A stretch of DNA of 42,192 nucleotides from Chloroflexota bacterium (GCA_016189905.1 JACPRP010000115.1:1-42192); one strand, 5' to 3'; counted from the stretch's first letter, positions 9,516 through 17,539 are shown. The notes: generated by a model from the letters alone, not told the origin. Translations and numbers: made by a program.

Positions 9516-12500
9516 ATGCTTCCAAATGGTATAAATGATGACAATAATCCTGTCGGCGCAGTTATGGTCGTGGGCGGGGGCATCTCAGGCATGCAAGCTT
9601 CCCTCGATCTTGCCAGTTCCGGGATCAAAGTCTACCTCGTCGAGAGCTCGCCAGCGCTTGGCGGCAAGATGGTTCAGCTTGACAAGACGTTTCCCACCAA
9701 CGATTGTGCAACGTGCATAGTCTCTCCCAAGCTGGTCGACGTCGCACGCAATCCAAACATCAAGCTGATGACCTACTCCGAGGTTCTCTCGGTCAGCGGC
9801 TCGGCCGGCGATTTCCACGTTAAAATCAAGCAGAAAACACGCTACGTCGATATGGACAAGTGCACAGGGTGCGGCGAATGCGCGCGCGTCTGCGTCTGGC
9901 GAGGCCGCGTCTCCTCCGAGTTCGACGCCGGCATGGGCAAGCGCGGCGCAGCCTATATCCCGTTCGCGCAGTCAGTGCCCCTCGTCGCCACCATCGATCC
10001 TAACTCCTGCCTCCTCTTTACACGCGGAAAAGGCAGGTGCGCCGCGCCTTGCTCCAAGAACTGTGGGCCTAAGGCCATCGACTTCGAAATGCAGGACAGC
10101 GAGATCGAGATCGATGTCGGGGCGGTGATCGCCGCTCCAGGCTACGAGTTGTACGATGCCACGCTTTCCGAGGAACTGGGCTACGGCCGGTATCCTAACG
10201 TCCTGACCAGCATCCAGTTCGAGCGCCTGCTCAGCGCCTCGGGCCCAACGCGCGGCAAGGTGCTGCGGCCATCGGACCAGGAGGAGCCCCACAAGATCGC
10301 CTTTCTCCAGTGCGTCGGCTCTCGGGATCAGAAACACAACTACTGCTCATCGGTTTGCTGTATGTACTCCACGAAGGAGGCGATGCTCGCCAAGGAGCAT
10401 GCGCCTGGCACCGATATCTCAGTCTTTATGATGGATATCCGCGCCTTCGGTAAGGGCTTCGACGCCTATTATGAGCGGGCTAAGAACGAGCACGGCATCA
10501 AGTACATCCGCTGCCGACCGTCGTCGCTGAAAGAGATACCGTCTTCCAAGAGCCTGCTGATTCGCTATGAAAGCGAGGACGGCAGGATTCTCGAAGAAGA
10601 GTACGATATGGTGGTCCTCGCCGTCGGGATGGAGCCGGCGAAGCGCGTCGGGGAACTGGCGGAACGCCTGGGGATTAAGCTGAGCGCCGAGGGCTTTTGC
10701 AAGACGGACGAGTTTGCGCCGCTGGATACCAGCAGGCCGGGAATTTTCGCCTGTGGTCCGTTCGTCGAGCCAATGGATATTCCCGACAGCGTTATGACTG
10801 GTAGCGGAGCGGCCGCCCAGGCGCTGGCGCTGGTTTCTCGCTCCCGCGACACGCTCGTCAGCGAGAAGGAATATCCTCCAGAGATAGATACCAGCGGCGA
10901 GGAACCACGCATTGGCGTATTCGTGTGCCACTGTGGTACGAACATCGCCGGCGTGGTCGACGTGAAATCGGTCGCCGAGTACGCCTCGCAATTGCCCGGG
11001 GTGGTCCGTGCTGAGACCACGATATACGCCTGCGCGCAGGATAACATTCAGACATTGAAGCTCAAGATGAAGGAGTTTGGCCTCAATCGCCTGGTGATCG
11101 CGGCCTGCAGCCCGCGCACCCACGAGCCGCTCTTCTCGGACACCATCCGTGAGGTCGGCATCAACCCCTTCATGTTCGAGATGGCCAACATCCGCGACCA
11201 GTGCTCCTGGGTTCACTCGAAAGAGCCGGACAAAGCGACGGATAAGTCCAAGGACCTGGTGCGGATGGCGGTGGCGCGGTCCAGGCTGCTCGAGCCGCTG
11301 TATAAGACGAAGCTGGGCGTGAACAGTAAGGCCGTAGTTATCGGTGGCGGGGTCGCCGGTATGACAGCGGCTCTCTCCCTCGCCGATCAGGGGTTCGGCG
11401 TCTTCCTGGTCGAGCGCGAGCCGCAGTTGGGCGGCAATCTCCACAAGCTGCGCTACTCAGTTAGCGGCGAAGACTACCGCCCCTTTGTAGATTCGCTCGT
11501 AGAACGGGTGATGAGCAATCCTCTCATCGACGTCATCACCCAGGCGACCGTAACCGCGCTGACCGGCTTCCTGGGCAATTACAAGATGACGATCGTCGAG
11601 CCGGGCGGGCAACGCGTGATCGAACACGGCGCGGTTGTCGTCGCCACCGGCGGACGAGAATATCGCGGCGAAGAGTATTTGTACGGGCAGGACAGTCACG
11701 TGCTTACCCAGCTCGAGCTGGAGCAAAAGATAGCCGACAGTCCGGGCGAGATCGCCAAAGTGAAAAACGTCGTGATGATTCAATGCGTCGGGCCGGCGGC
11801 GAAGAGCGGTGGCTATTGCAGCCGGGTGTGCTGCACGACCTCGCTGAAGAACGCCATACGCATCAAGGAGATGAACCCGGACGCCAACGTTTACGTCATC
11901 GCCAAGGACATACGCACCTACGGTTTCAAGGAGCAGGTTTACACCGAGGCGCGCTCTAAAGGCGTCATCTTCCTGCGCTATGAGGAAGGACACGAGCCGA
12001 AAGTCGAGCGAGTCGACGGCAGATTGCGCATCACCGCCAACGACCACGTGCTGCACGAGCCGGTTACGCTGGATGCCGATCTGCTGGTGTTGACGACGGG
12101 CATCGTTCCCAGCGAAGGCAACGATATCCTGGCGCCGGCGCTCAAGGTACCTCTAACCAAAGAAGGATTCTTCCTCGAGGCGCACATCAAGCTGCGACCC
12201 GTCGACTTCGCCTCGGAAGGCATCTTCGTCTGCGGCCTGGCGCACTATCCCAAGTTCATAGGCGAGAGCATCGCACAGGCCCTGGCCGCCGCGGCCCGGG
12301 CCGCCACGGTCCTCTCGCGACCTCAACTCGAGGTTGGCGGCTCTGTCGCCGTCGTCGAACAGAGGAAATGCGCGGGTTGTCTGACCTGCGTACGGGTCTG
12401 CCCATACAAGATACCAAAGATCAATGCCAACGGCGTTGCCGAGATCGAAGTCGCCGAATGCCACGGCTGTGGCACCTGCGTCGCCGAGTGTCCGGCCAAG

Positions 12501-12575
12501 GCGATTCAGTTGATGCACTACCGTGATGGACAGGTCACGGCGAAGGCTGAGGCATTGTTCGCGGAGGTGATATGA
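9516..12575 (+). CDS. hdrA: HdrA-like bifurcating flavoprotein, cysteine form
   Basis: The 1019-residue protein has the same two-module HdrA architecture as BamE: FAD motif VVGGGISG near residue 20, inserted cysteine cluster (CTGCGECARVC), second Rossmann motif VIGGGVAG near 608, and a C-terminal two-[4Fe-4S] domain (CAGCLTCVRVCP, CHGCGTCVAECP). Cys64 and Cys67 in PTNDCATC hold the position that is selenocysteine in BamE. The ATG follows AGGAG at 9503-9507. It overlaps mvhD by four bases (ATGA). Base composition is clearly richer in G+C than bamBCDEF. The linked genes suggest it carries the bifurcating flavin of a MetFV-HdrABC-MvhD complex, as described for Moorella-type acetogens. Confidence 0.92.
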   Translation: MLPNGINDDNNPVGAVMVVGGGISGMQASLDLASSGIKVYLVESSPALGGKMVQLDKTFPTNDCATCIVSPKLVDVARNPNIKLMTYSEVLSVSGSAGDFHVKIKQKTRYVDMDKCTGCGECARVCVWRGRVSSEFDAGMGKRGAAYIPFAQSVPLVATIDPNSCLLFTRGKGRCAAPCSKNCGPKAIDFEMQDSEIEIDVGAVIAAPGYELYDATLSEELGYGRYPNVLTSIQFERLLSASGPTRGKVLRPSDQEEPHKIAFLQCVGSRDQKHNYCSSVCCMYSTKEAMLAKEHAPGTDISVFMMDIRAFGKGFDAYYERAKNEHGIKYIRCRPSSLKEIPSSKSLLIRYESEDGRILEEEYDMVVLAVGMEPAKRVGELAERLGIKLSAEGFCKTDEFAPLDTSRPGIFACGPFVEPMDIPDSVMTGSGAAAQALALVSRSRDTLVSEKEYPPEIDTSGEEPRIGVFVCHCGTNIAGVVDVKSVAEYASQLPGVVRAETTIYACAQDNIQTLKLKMKEFGLNRLVIAACSPRTHEPLFSDTIREVGINPFMFEMANIRDQCSWVHSKEPDKATDKSKDLVRMAVARSRLLEPLYKTKLGVNSKAVVIGGGVAGMTAALSLADQGFGVFLVEREPQLGGNLHKLRYSVSGEDYRPFVDSLVERVMSNPLIDVITQATVTALTGFLGNYKMTIVEPGGQRVIEHGAVVVATGGREYRGEEYLYGQDSHVLTQLELEQKIADSPGEIAKVKNVVMIQCVGPAAKSGGYCSRVCCTTSLKNAIRIKEMNPDANVYVIAKDIRTYGFKEQVYTEARSKGVIFLRYEEGHEPKVERVDGRLRITANDHVLHEPVTLDADLLVLTTGIVPSEGNDILAPALKVPLTKEGFFLEAHIKLRPVDFASEGIFVCGLAHYPKFIGESIAQALAAAARAATVLSRPQLEVGGSVAVVEQRKCAGCLTCVRVCPYKIPKINANGVAEIEVAECHGCGTCVAECPAKAIQLMHYRDGQVTAKAEALFAEVI

Positions 12576-13057
12576 GCTTCGAGCCTAAGATCATAGCATT
12601 CTGCTGCCATTATTGTGCGTTTGCCGCGGCTGACCTGGCCGGGTCGATGCGGCTTTCATACCCATCTAACGTCAAGATAGTCAAGATTCCCTGCACCGGC
12701 AGGGTGGACGTGATACACCTCCTCAAGGCGTTCGAGAAGGGCGCGGACGGAGTCTACGTGGCCGGCTGCCTCGAGGGTAACTGCCATTATATTGAGGGCA
12801 ACATCTGGGCAAAGAAGCGCGTCAAGTCCGTAAAGAAGCTTCTTGACGATATCGGGATAGGCGGCGAACGTCTGGAAATGTACAATATGTCCGCCGCGAT
12901 GGGGCAGCGGTTTGCCGAAGTCGCGAATGAGATGACTGAGCGTATCCGGCAGTTAGGGCCGAGCCCCTTGAAGCGCAACCTTTCCGACGAGTCCAACGAT
13001 GGTTGCGAAGAAACGTGCTCGACTGAGACTCCCGAGCGTAGTACCGTGGAGGTTTGA
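12572..13057 (+). CDS. mvhD: MvhD-like [2Fe-2S] protein, cysteine form
   Basis: The 161-residue protein is the MvhD/FrhD delta-subunit type, usually about 140 residues. It shows C12-HY-C15 followed by AFAAADLAG, then CTGRVDVIHLL and GCLEGNCHY, the cysteines expected for one [2Fe-2S] cluster. It bridges an electron donor to HdrA. Its ATG overlaps the hdrA stop. The last 25 residues (DESNDGCEETCSTETPERSTVEV) are acidic and low-complexity. It lacks the ferredoxin extension and the selenocysteine of BamF. Confidence 0.9.
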   Translation: MSFEPKIIAFCCHYCAFAAADLAGSMRLSYPSNVKIVKIPCTGRVDVIHLLKAFEKGADGVYVAGCLEGNCHYIEGNIWAKKRVKSVKKLLDDIGIGGERLEMYNMSAAMGQRFAEVANEMTERIRQLGPSPLKRNLSDESNDGCEETCSTETPERSTVEV

Positions 13058-13064
13058 CTCTGCA

Positions 13065-13733
13065 ATGATCATCGCCGAACAGAAACCCCTAAAAGAAATC
13101 CGTGAGATGATCGCGCCATACAAGAAGGTGCTGGTCGTCGGCTGCGGAACGTGTGTCACCGTTTGCCTGTCAGGCGGTGAGAAAGAAGTCGGCGTGTTGG
13201 CCTCGACGCTGCGGCTCGCCGATGCCGTGGATGGCAACGAGAGAGAGTTCGTCGAGCAAACCATCACGCGTCAATGCGAGGACGAGTTCATCGAGCAACT
13301 GCGTGGCAACGTCGAGAAAGTCGATGCCGTGCTCTCGCTCGGCTGCGGCGTGGGTGTGCAGGATATCGCCGCAATATTTCCTGAAATCCCCGTCCTACCC
13401 GGCCTCAACACCACCAGCTTCGGCCGACCGTCCGAGCAAGGCGTCTGGGTCGAGGAGTGCGCCGGCTGCGGCGATTGCATCCTCGACGAGACCGGCGGCA
13501 TTTGTCCGATAGCGCGCTGCGCCAAGAACCTGCTCAACGGGCCCTGCGGCGGCTCGCACGGCGGCAAGTGCGAGATATCCGACGATACGCCGTGCGCCTG
13601 GGCGCTGGTCTACGAGCGTCTCGGCAGGCTGGGCAAGCTGAAAACATTGGAAGAGATCAAGCCGGCCAAGAACTGGTCGACGGCTGGGCATGGTGGCCCG
13701 AGAAAGATGGTTAGGGAGGACCTCAGGAAATGA
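13065..13733 (+). CDS. metV: MetV, zinc/iron-sulfur partner of MetF
   Basis: The 222-residue protein matches the MTHFR C-terminal-type MetV family: VVGCGTCVTVC near residues 25-35 and a C-terminal cysteine-rich block (CAGCGDC, GGICPIARCAKNLLNGPCGG, GKCE). In acetogens MetV forms a complex with MetF and links it to an electron supply. I prefer ATG 13065, with GTGGAGGT upstream and located after the mvhD stop, over an upstream in-frame GTG at 12999 that would overlap mvhD by 59 bases. It overlaps metF by four bases (ATGA). Confidence 0.88.
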   Translation: MIIAEQKPLKEIREMIAPYKKVLVVGCGTCVTVCLSGGEKEVGVLASTLRLADAVDGNEREFVEQTITRQCEDEFIEQLRGNVEKVDAVLSLGCGVGVQDIAAIFPEIPVLPGLNTTSFGRPSEQGVWVEECAGCGDCILDETGGICPIARCAKNLLNGPCGGSHGGKCEISDDTPCAWALVYERLGRLGKLKTLEEIKPAKNWSTAGHGGPRKMVREDLRK

Positions 13734-14683
13734 AGTCGGGAAGTAACCTCGAAAGAGTCCTGCAGTCCGGCAACTTCGCCGTGACCGGAGAGTTGGGCCC
13801 GCCAAAGAGCGCCGACCCTGAGGTCATCCGCAAGAAGGCTGGCATTCTCAAGGGCCACGTCGACGCCGCGAACATCACCGATAATCAAACGGCGGTCGTG
13901 CGACTTTCCAGCATCGCCGCCGGCGCCATCGTCATGCCGCTCGCCGTCGAGCCGATCATTCAGATGACCTGTCGCGACCGCAATCGCATCGCCATCCAGA
14001 GCGACCTGCTGGGCGCCGCCGCGCTGGGCATGAAGAATCTGCTCTGCCTGACCGGCGATCATCAGAAGTTCGGCAACCATCCGCAGTCCAAAGGCGTTTT
14101 CGATCTGGATTCGATCAATCTGTTGAAAATGGTGCGGGACATGCGGGATGAAAAGAAGTTCCAGTGCGGCGATGAAATAACCGGCAAGGAGCCGCGCCTC
14201 TTCGTCGGCGCCGCCGAGAACCCGTTCGCCGACCCGTTCGAGTTTCGCGCACTGCGACTGGGCAAGAAGATCGCCGCCGGGGCGGATTTCATCCAGACCC
14301 AACTGGTCTACAACGTGCCCAAGTTCGCGAAATGGATGGAGATGGTCCGCGAGCTCGGCCTGCACGAGAAGTGCAAGATTCTGGCTGGCGTCGGCCCGAT
14401 CAAGTCGTTGGGCGCCGCCCGATATATGGCGACCAAGGTGCCAGGGCTCGACGTGCCTGACGAGATCGTCGCCAGACTCAAAGGCGCGGAGAACGTCAAG
14501 GCCGAGGGCATCAAGCTGTGCATCGATATAATTCAGCAGGTCCGAGAGATCAAGGGAGTTGCCGGTGTGCACATTATGGCGATCGAATGGGAGGAAGCCG
14601 TCCCCGAGATCGCCGAGGGCGCTGGTCTTCTCCCCAGGCCTCAGATCGCGGCATCAGAAGCCAACATGGTCGCGGCGGAGTAG
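13730..14683 (+). CDS. metF: Methylenetetrahydrofolate reductase
   Basis: The 317-residue TIM-barrel flavoprotein has the MetF marks: VTGELGPPKSAD near the N-terminus, QMTCRDRNRIAIQSDLLGA, LCLTGDH, and GADFIQTQLVYN. It reduces methylene-THF to methyl-THF, in the methyl branch of the Wood-Ljungdahl pathway or in C1 supply for methionine. Pairing with MetV and Hdr genes indicates the MetFV type that takes electrons through the Hdr proteins rather than directly from NADPH (inference). The start overlaps the metV stop. Confidence 0.93.
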   Translation: MKSGSNLERVLQSGNFAVTGELGPPKSADPEVIRKKAGILKGHVDAANITDNQTAVVRLSSIAAGAIVMPLAVEPIIQMTCRDRNRIAIQSDLLGAAALGMKNLLCLTGDHQKFGNHPQSKGVFDLDSINLLKMVRDMRDEKKFQCGDEITGKEPRLFVGAAENPFADPFEFRALRLGKKIAAGADFIQTQLVYNVPKFAKWMEMVRELGLHEKCKILAGVGPIKSLGAARYMATKVPGLDVPDEIVARLKGAENVKAEGIKLCIDIIQQVREIKGVAGVHIMAIEWEEAVPEIAEGAGLLPRPQIAASEANMVAAE

Positions 14684-14699
14684 GCTGCGGGGAGGACAT

Positions 14700-16157
14700 A
14701 TGGCAACTTCAGCACTGAAAACAGACGTCACATTGGCCAAAGAAATCCAGACGAGGTGCGGTCAAAACGCCTATCTCTGCTATTCTTGCAAGAAGTGTAC
14801 TTCGGGCTGCCCGCTGGCCGATCATATGGACCTGACGCCGGCGGAGATGATGCGAGCGTTGCAGTTCGGGCAGATCGACAGAGTGCTGAATAGCAAGACA
14901 CTCTGGCTCTGCGCCTACTGTGAAACCTGCTTCACGCGCTGTCCGCAGAAGATCGACATACCGGCGATAATGGACACGCTCAAGCAAATCGCCCAGGAAC
15001 GGGGGGTAAAGCCGAAGCTGCCCAGCGTGGCCCAGTTCAACGAGCTGGCGCTCCGCTCCGTCAACATGTTCGGTCGTGTCTACGAGCTCGGCTTGATGGG
15101 CGAGCTGAACCTGCGGACCGGGCAGATATTGAAGGACGCCGATCTGGGCCTAAAGCTGTTTAAGACCGGCAAGCTCAAGCTCCTGCCACGGTGGGTGCGT
15201 TACTCGAAACCGAAAAAGAAGGCCAGAGCCGCGAACAATACCAAGTCCTTCACTCGCTTGCAAACGGATCGAGTGAAGGACAAGCGCGTGGCCTATTATC
15301 CCGGTTGCTCGCAGCATTCGACTGGCACAGAGTACGACATGTCCGTGAGAGCGGTGGCGCAGAAGCTCGGCCTGGAACTCGTCGAACCGGAGAACTGGGT
15401 CTGCTGCGGCGCCGGCGCGGCCCACGCCAAGTCACAAGAGCTTGCCGTGGCGCTGCCATTCAAGACCCTCGCCATCATCGAGGCCGAGGGCGACACCAGG
15501 ATGACGACTCCTTGCGCCGCCTGTTTCTCGCGCTTCCGCACGGCGATACACAACGCCGAGGCTAACCCGGCGCTAAAGAAGGCCGTCGATAATAGCATCG
15601 GCTACGAGTACGAAGGAACCGTCAAGGTCGACAACGTGGTCACCACTTTCCTCGAAGACGTCGGGCTCGAGGCTATCGGCGCCGGGGTGACCAAGCCGCT
15701 CAAGGACCTCAAGGTCGTGTGCTACTACGGTTGCTTGCTTACCAGGCCGCCCGCGGTGACGGCGGACGAACACCCCGAGTATCCGATGTCGATGGATCTG
15801 ATCGTCCGGAAGCTCGGCGCGACGACGCTCGACTGGTCATACAAGACCGAATGCTGTGGCGCCAGTCTGATGCTCACCCAGACGAATATCGCCCTCGATC
15901 TCAGCCAGCGAATCCTGGAAAAAGCGCTCGAAGTCGGCGCCGAGGCAATCGTCGTCGCGTGCTCTTTCTGCCAGGGGAACCTCGATAACCGACAGGAGCA
16001 AATCGAGCGACGCGCCGGCAAAAAGATTGGCCTGCCGATCATCTATTTCACCCAATTGATGGGCCTGGCGATGGGGCTCACGCCCAAAGAGGTCGGACTG
16101 GAGAAGCTGTTCGTCAGCCCGGAGGCCATGCTGCGGGGCAAGAATCTGATCGACTAG
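14700..16157 (+). CDS. HdrC-HdrB fusion protein
   Basis: The 485-residue protein joins two subunits that are normally separate. Residues 1-110 are HdrC-like with two [4Fe-4S] motifs (C27-C30-C33-C37 and C71-C74-C77-C81). A basic linker near residues 160-185 leads to an HdrB-like part with two CCG domains (YYPGCSQHSTG, WVCCGAG, TPCAACFSRF, then CYYGCLL, ECCGASL, ACSFCQGN). HdrB carries two non-cubane clusters. The ATG at 14700 follows GGAGG at 14691-14695; the in-frame upstream start at 14559 would overlap metF. This is the last gene of the run. A small hairpin (CCCTC/GAGGG, 16172-16184) lies after the stop, without a T-tract. Confidence 0.9.
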   Translation: MATSALKTDVTLAKEIQTRCGQNAYLCYSCKKCTSGCPLADHMDLTPAEMMRALQFGQIDRVLNSKTLWLCAYCETCFTRCPQKIDIPAIMDTLKQIAQERGVKPKLPSVAQFNELALRSVNMFGRVYELGLMGELNLRTGQILKDADLGLKLFKTGKLKLLPRWVRYSKPKKKARAANNTKSFTRLQTDRVKDKRVAYYPGCSQHSTGTEYDMSVRAVAQKLGLELVEPENWVCCGAGAAHAKSQELAVALPFKTLAIIEAEGDTRMTTPCAACFSRFRTAIHNAEANPALKKAVDNSIGYEYEGTVKVDNVVTTFLEDVGLEAIGAGVTKPLKDLKVVCYYGCLLTRPPAVTADEHPEYPMSMDLIVRKLGATTLDWSYKTECCGASLMLTQTNIALDLSQRILEKALEVGAEAIVVACSFCQGNLDNRQEQIERRAGKKIGLPIIYFTQLMGLAMGLTPKEVGLEKLFVSPEAMLRGKNLID

Positions 16158-16277
16158 TCCCACATTTCGTACCCTCCGAGAGGGGTGGAAATTCCGTTGT
16201 GACTCAAAGTCTTTTGGCAGCCCGTACACTGCCGCTCGTGCCGTCTTATGCCTGATTCTGGTTATTACAGGCCGAGA

Positions 16278-16300
16278 GGCGCGGAATATGGGTCTAGTGT
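16278..16300 (+). repeat. Left imperfect direct repeat of the RNA-HEPN cassette
   Basis: These 23 bases match 17517-17539 at 19 positions in the same orientation (shared ATGGG and CTAGTGT). The two copies enclose the tRNA-like RNA and the HEPN gene. The sequence just left, ACAGGCCG...GGCGCG, also resembles repeats at 21209 and 35156. Confidence 0.5.
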
Positions 16301-16317
16301 TCCTGACGGTGCCAGCT

Positions 16318-16346
16318 TTGACACAAGATGATAGACGTGATATTAT
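16318..16346 (+). promoter_or_regulatory. Promoter of the tRNA-like RNA
   Basis: TTGACA (16318-16323) and TATTAT (16341-16346) are 17 bp apart. The first base of the RNA structure (16354) lies 8 bases after the -10 box, where transcription is expected to begin. Confidence 0.75.
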
Positions 16347-16353
16347 TCTCTAT

Positions 16354-16461
16354 GGGCCTGGTGGTGTAATGCTAGCACGGGCGCTTGTCTTCAGCCCATT
16401 TCTACGGAACTGGTTTGAAGCCAATCGCCAAGTGGAGGGTTCAAGTCCTTCCCCAGGTCCA
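16354..16461 (+). ncRNA. tRNA-like RNA with a giant hairpin in place of the anticodon arm
   Basis: An acceptor-like stem pairs GGGCCTGG (16354-16361) with CCAGGTCC (16453-16460, one G-U), leaving A16461 unpaired. A D-arm follows (GTGT/GCAC, 16364-16367 with 16375-16378, loop AATGCTA). The T-arm is GGAGGG/CCTTCC (16434-16439 with 16447-16452) with loop TTCAAGT. Between them, 16380-16402 and 16407-16429 form one hairpin: 18 Watson-Crick pairs, one G-U and four isolated C/U mismatches, capped by the stable tetraloop C(UACG)G. There is no seven-base anticodon loop, so it cannot decode. D- and T-arm sequences resemble true tRNAs (compare GTGTAATGGTAGCAC of some tRNA-Gly), but the G expected at position 19 is C. 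A T-rich run follows at 16462-16475. It has its own promoter. Function unknown. Confidence 0.7.
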
Positions 16462-16522
16462 TATTTTATTTATTGGTCCATCCGGCTTAAGCGCCCCTAC
16501 CCCACTCAAAGAGTATGTGCTC

Positions 16523-17398
16523 GTGAGTAAGCTTGATCCCTTTAAGGCTAGGCGCTCCATAGCAAAGATCAGACTTGAAGATGGGCTGCGACAGGTCAAT
16601 GATCTATATTGGGGCAGTTCTATTTCGACGCAATTCGCCAGTATCGCTTCAGAGCTCACCCGCCTAGAGTCATTTGCCGCATCTAACCCAGCATTTCGAG
16701 GACAGGGACGACTCCAACGGGCAAACATTCCGCAGCTTCTAGCTGACGTCGAAGTAGAACTCCCTAAATTTATTGTGATCCTTCTTTTCTCCTATTTTGA
16801 ACCGTACCTACGGGATGTCTGCATGTCCGGTGTCCTGAGCAACCCCTGTATAGCCATCGGCTCTTCGTCCTCCATCAATGGTGGGGATATCGCCGCCGAT
16901 GATAATCTCCTGAACATTATCGAGCGTTTATCTTCACCTCTAGTGGAGAATTGGCTTAAGGGCAGCTATGCTGAGCGTTTTAGAGATATGCGACGGGCCT
17001 TCAGTATTCCCGAACAGGTCACAAAACCTCACGTGCCCATATTAGACGATTATTACGCCAAACGTAATTGTATCGTACATCGACAAGGAATTATTGATGA
17101 CAGGTCAAAGAGATACTTTCAGGGTGACACCAGGAATACAATTGGTGGTCAAGTGAATATAAACCAGTCTGATCTGCTCACTTTGCACAAGGCAATTCAC
17201 GACGTTGCCGATCAAATCGATAGGCATATGGTTGAGAACCATATCAAGAATTGCGAGATGCTACGCTTCTTACACCGGACGCACCGAGACCATCCAGACT
17301 GGAAAGCGACGGACATTACAAGAGAAATACTCCGGCTGAGAATGGATACGCTCAGCAGAAATCTGGTCGCCCGTGTGCTGGCAATACGAGAAAAGTAA
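16523..17398 (+). CDS. HEPN-domain protein, probable ribonuclease
   Basis: The protein has about 291 residues. Its C-terminal half resembles RiboL-PSP/MAE-type HEPN domains: a long hydrophobic helix ELPKFIVILLFSYFEPYLRDVC and, near residue 175, DDYYAKRNCIVHRQG. R181-N182-x3-H186 is the R-N-xxx-H active-site motif of HEPN RNases. The N-terminal part (KARRSIAKIRLEDGLRQVNDL) looks helical. HEPN RNases act as toxins or phage-defence effectors, often cutting tRNA or mRNA. The start is uncertain: GTG 16523 or 16517 after a weak AAAGAG; the frame opens earlier at TTG 16385, but that would run through the RNA gene. G+C is lower than in its neighbours. Target unknown. Confidence 0.75.
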   Translation: MSKLDPFKARRSIAKIRLEDGLRQVNDLYWGSSISTQFASIASELTRLESFAASNPAFRGQGRLQRANIPQLLADVEVELPKFIVILLFSYFEPYLRDVCMSGVLSNPCIAIGSSSSINGGDIAADDNLLNIIERLSSPLVENWLKGSYAERFRDMRRAFSIPEQVTKPHVPILDDYYAKRNCIVHRQGIIDDRSKRYFQGDTRNTIGGQVNINQSDLLTLHKAIHDVADQIDRHMVENHIKNCEMLRFLHRTHRDHPDWKATDITREILRLRMDTLSRNLVARVLAIREK

Positions 17399-17504
17399 TC
17401 GTGCCGACTAACTGTGTTACCGGCTCAACAACCGTAATTCGCATAGCCACCTCCGGTCAGCTTGGTCCACGCGCGGGGCGGTCTCTACTTTACACATTGC
17501 GCCA

Positions 17505-17517
17505 CCCCTGTTAGGGG
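17505..17517. terminator. Short GC hairpin after the HEPN gene
   Basis: CCCCT (17505-17509) pairs with AGGGG (17513-17517) across GTT. No T-run follows on the plus strand, so terminator function is uncertain. The 144-base gap before acpS holds no other gene that I can see. Confidence 0.3.
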
Positions 17518-17539
17518 GGGCGAAACATGGGACTAGTGT
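17517..17539 (+). repeat. Right imperfect direct repeat of the RNA-HEPN cassette
   Basis: Nineteen of 23 positions match 16278-16300. It ends three bases before the acpS start, so the cassette boundary abuts a housekeeping gene. Confidence 0.5.

Noticed and set aside
9277-9525. Minus-strand 82-residue reading frame spanning the bamF-hdrA gap
   Set aside because: It has no recognised motif and no ribosome site that I can see. It might be a transposase scrap but I cannot support it.
16354-16461. selC, the selenocysteine tRNA, for the two selenoproteins
   Set aside because: A UCA triplet is present, but it lies inside the paired arm, not in a seven-base loop. The D-arm is ordinary rather than the long selC type, and there is no separate variable arm.
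16354-16461. A normal tRNA with an intron in the anticodon arm
   Set aside because: No removal of a central segment gives a paired five-base anticodon stem with a seven-base loop; the top of the stem has a C/U mismatch. Bacterial tRNA introns are much longer group I introns.
16288-16530. Plus-strand 80-residue reading frame over the tRNA-like RNA
   Set aside because: It crosses the RNA structure and its promoter, has no ribosome site and no recognisable protein features.
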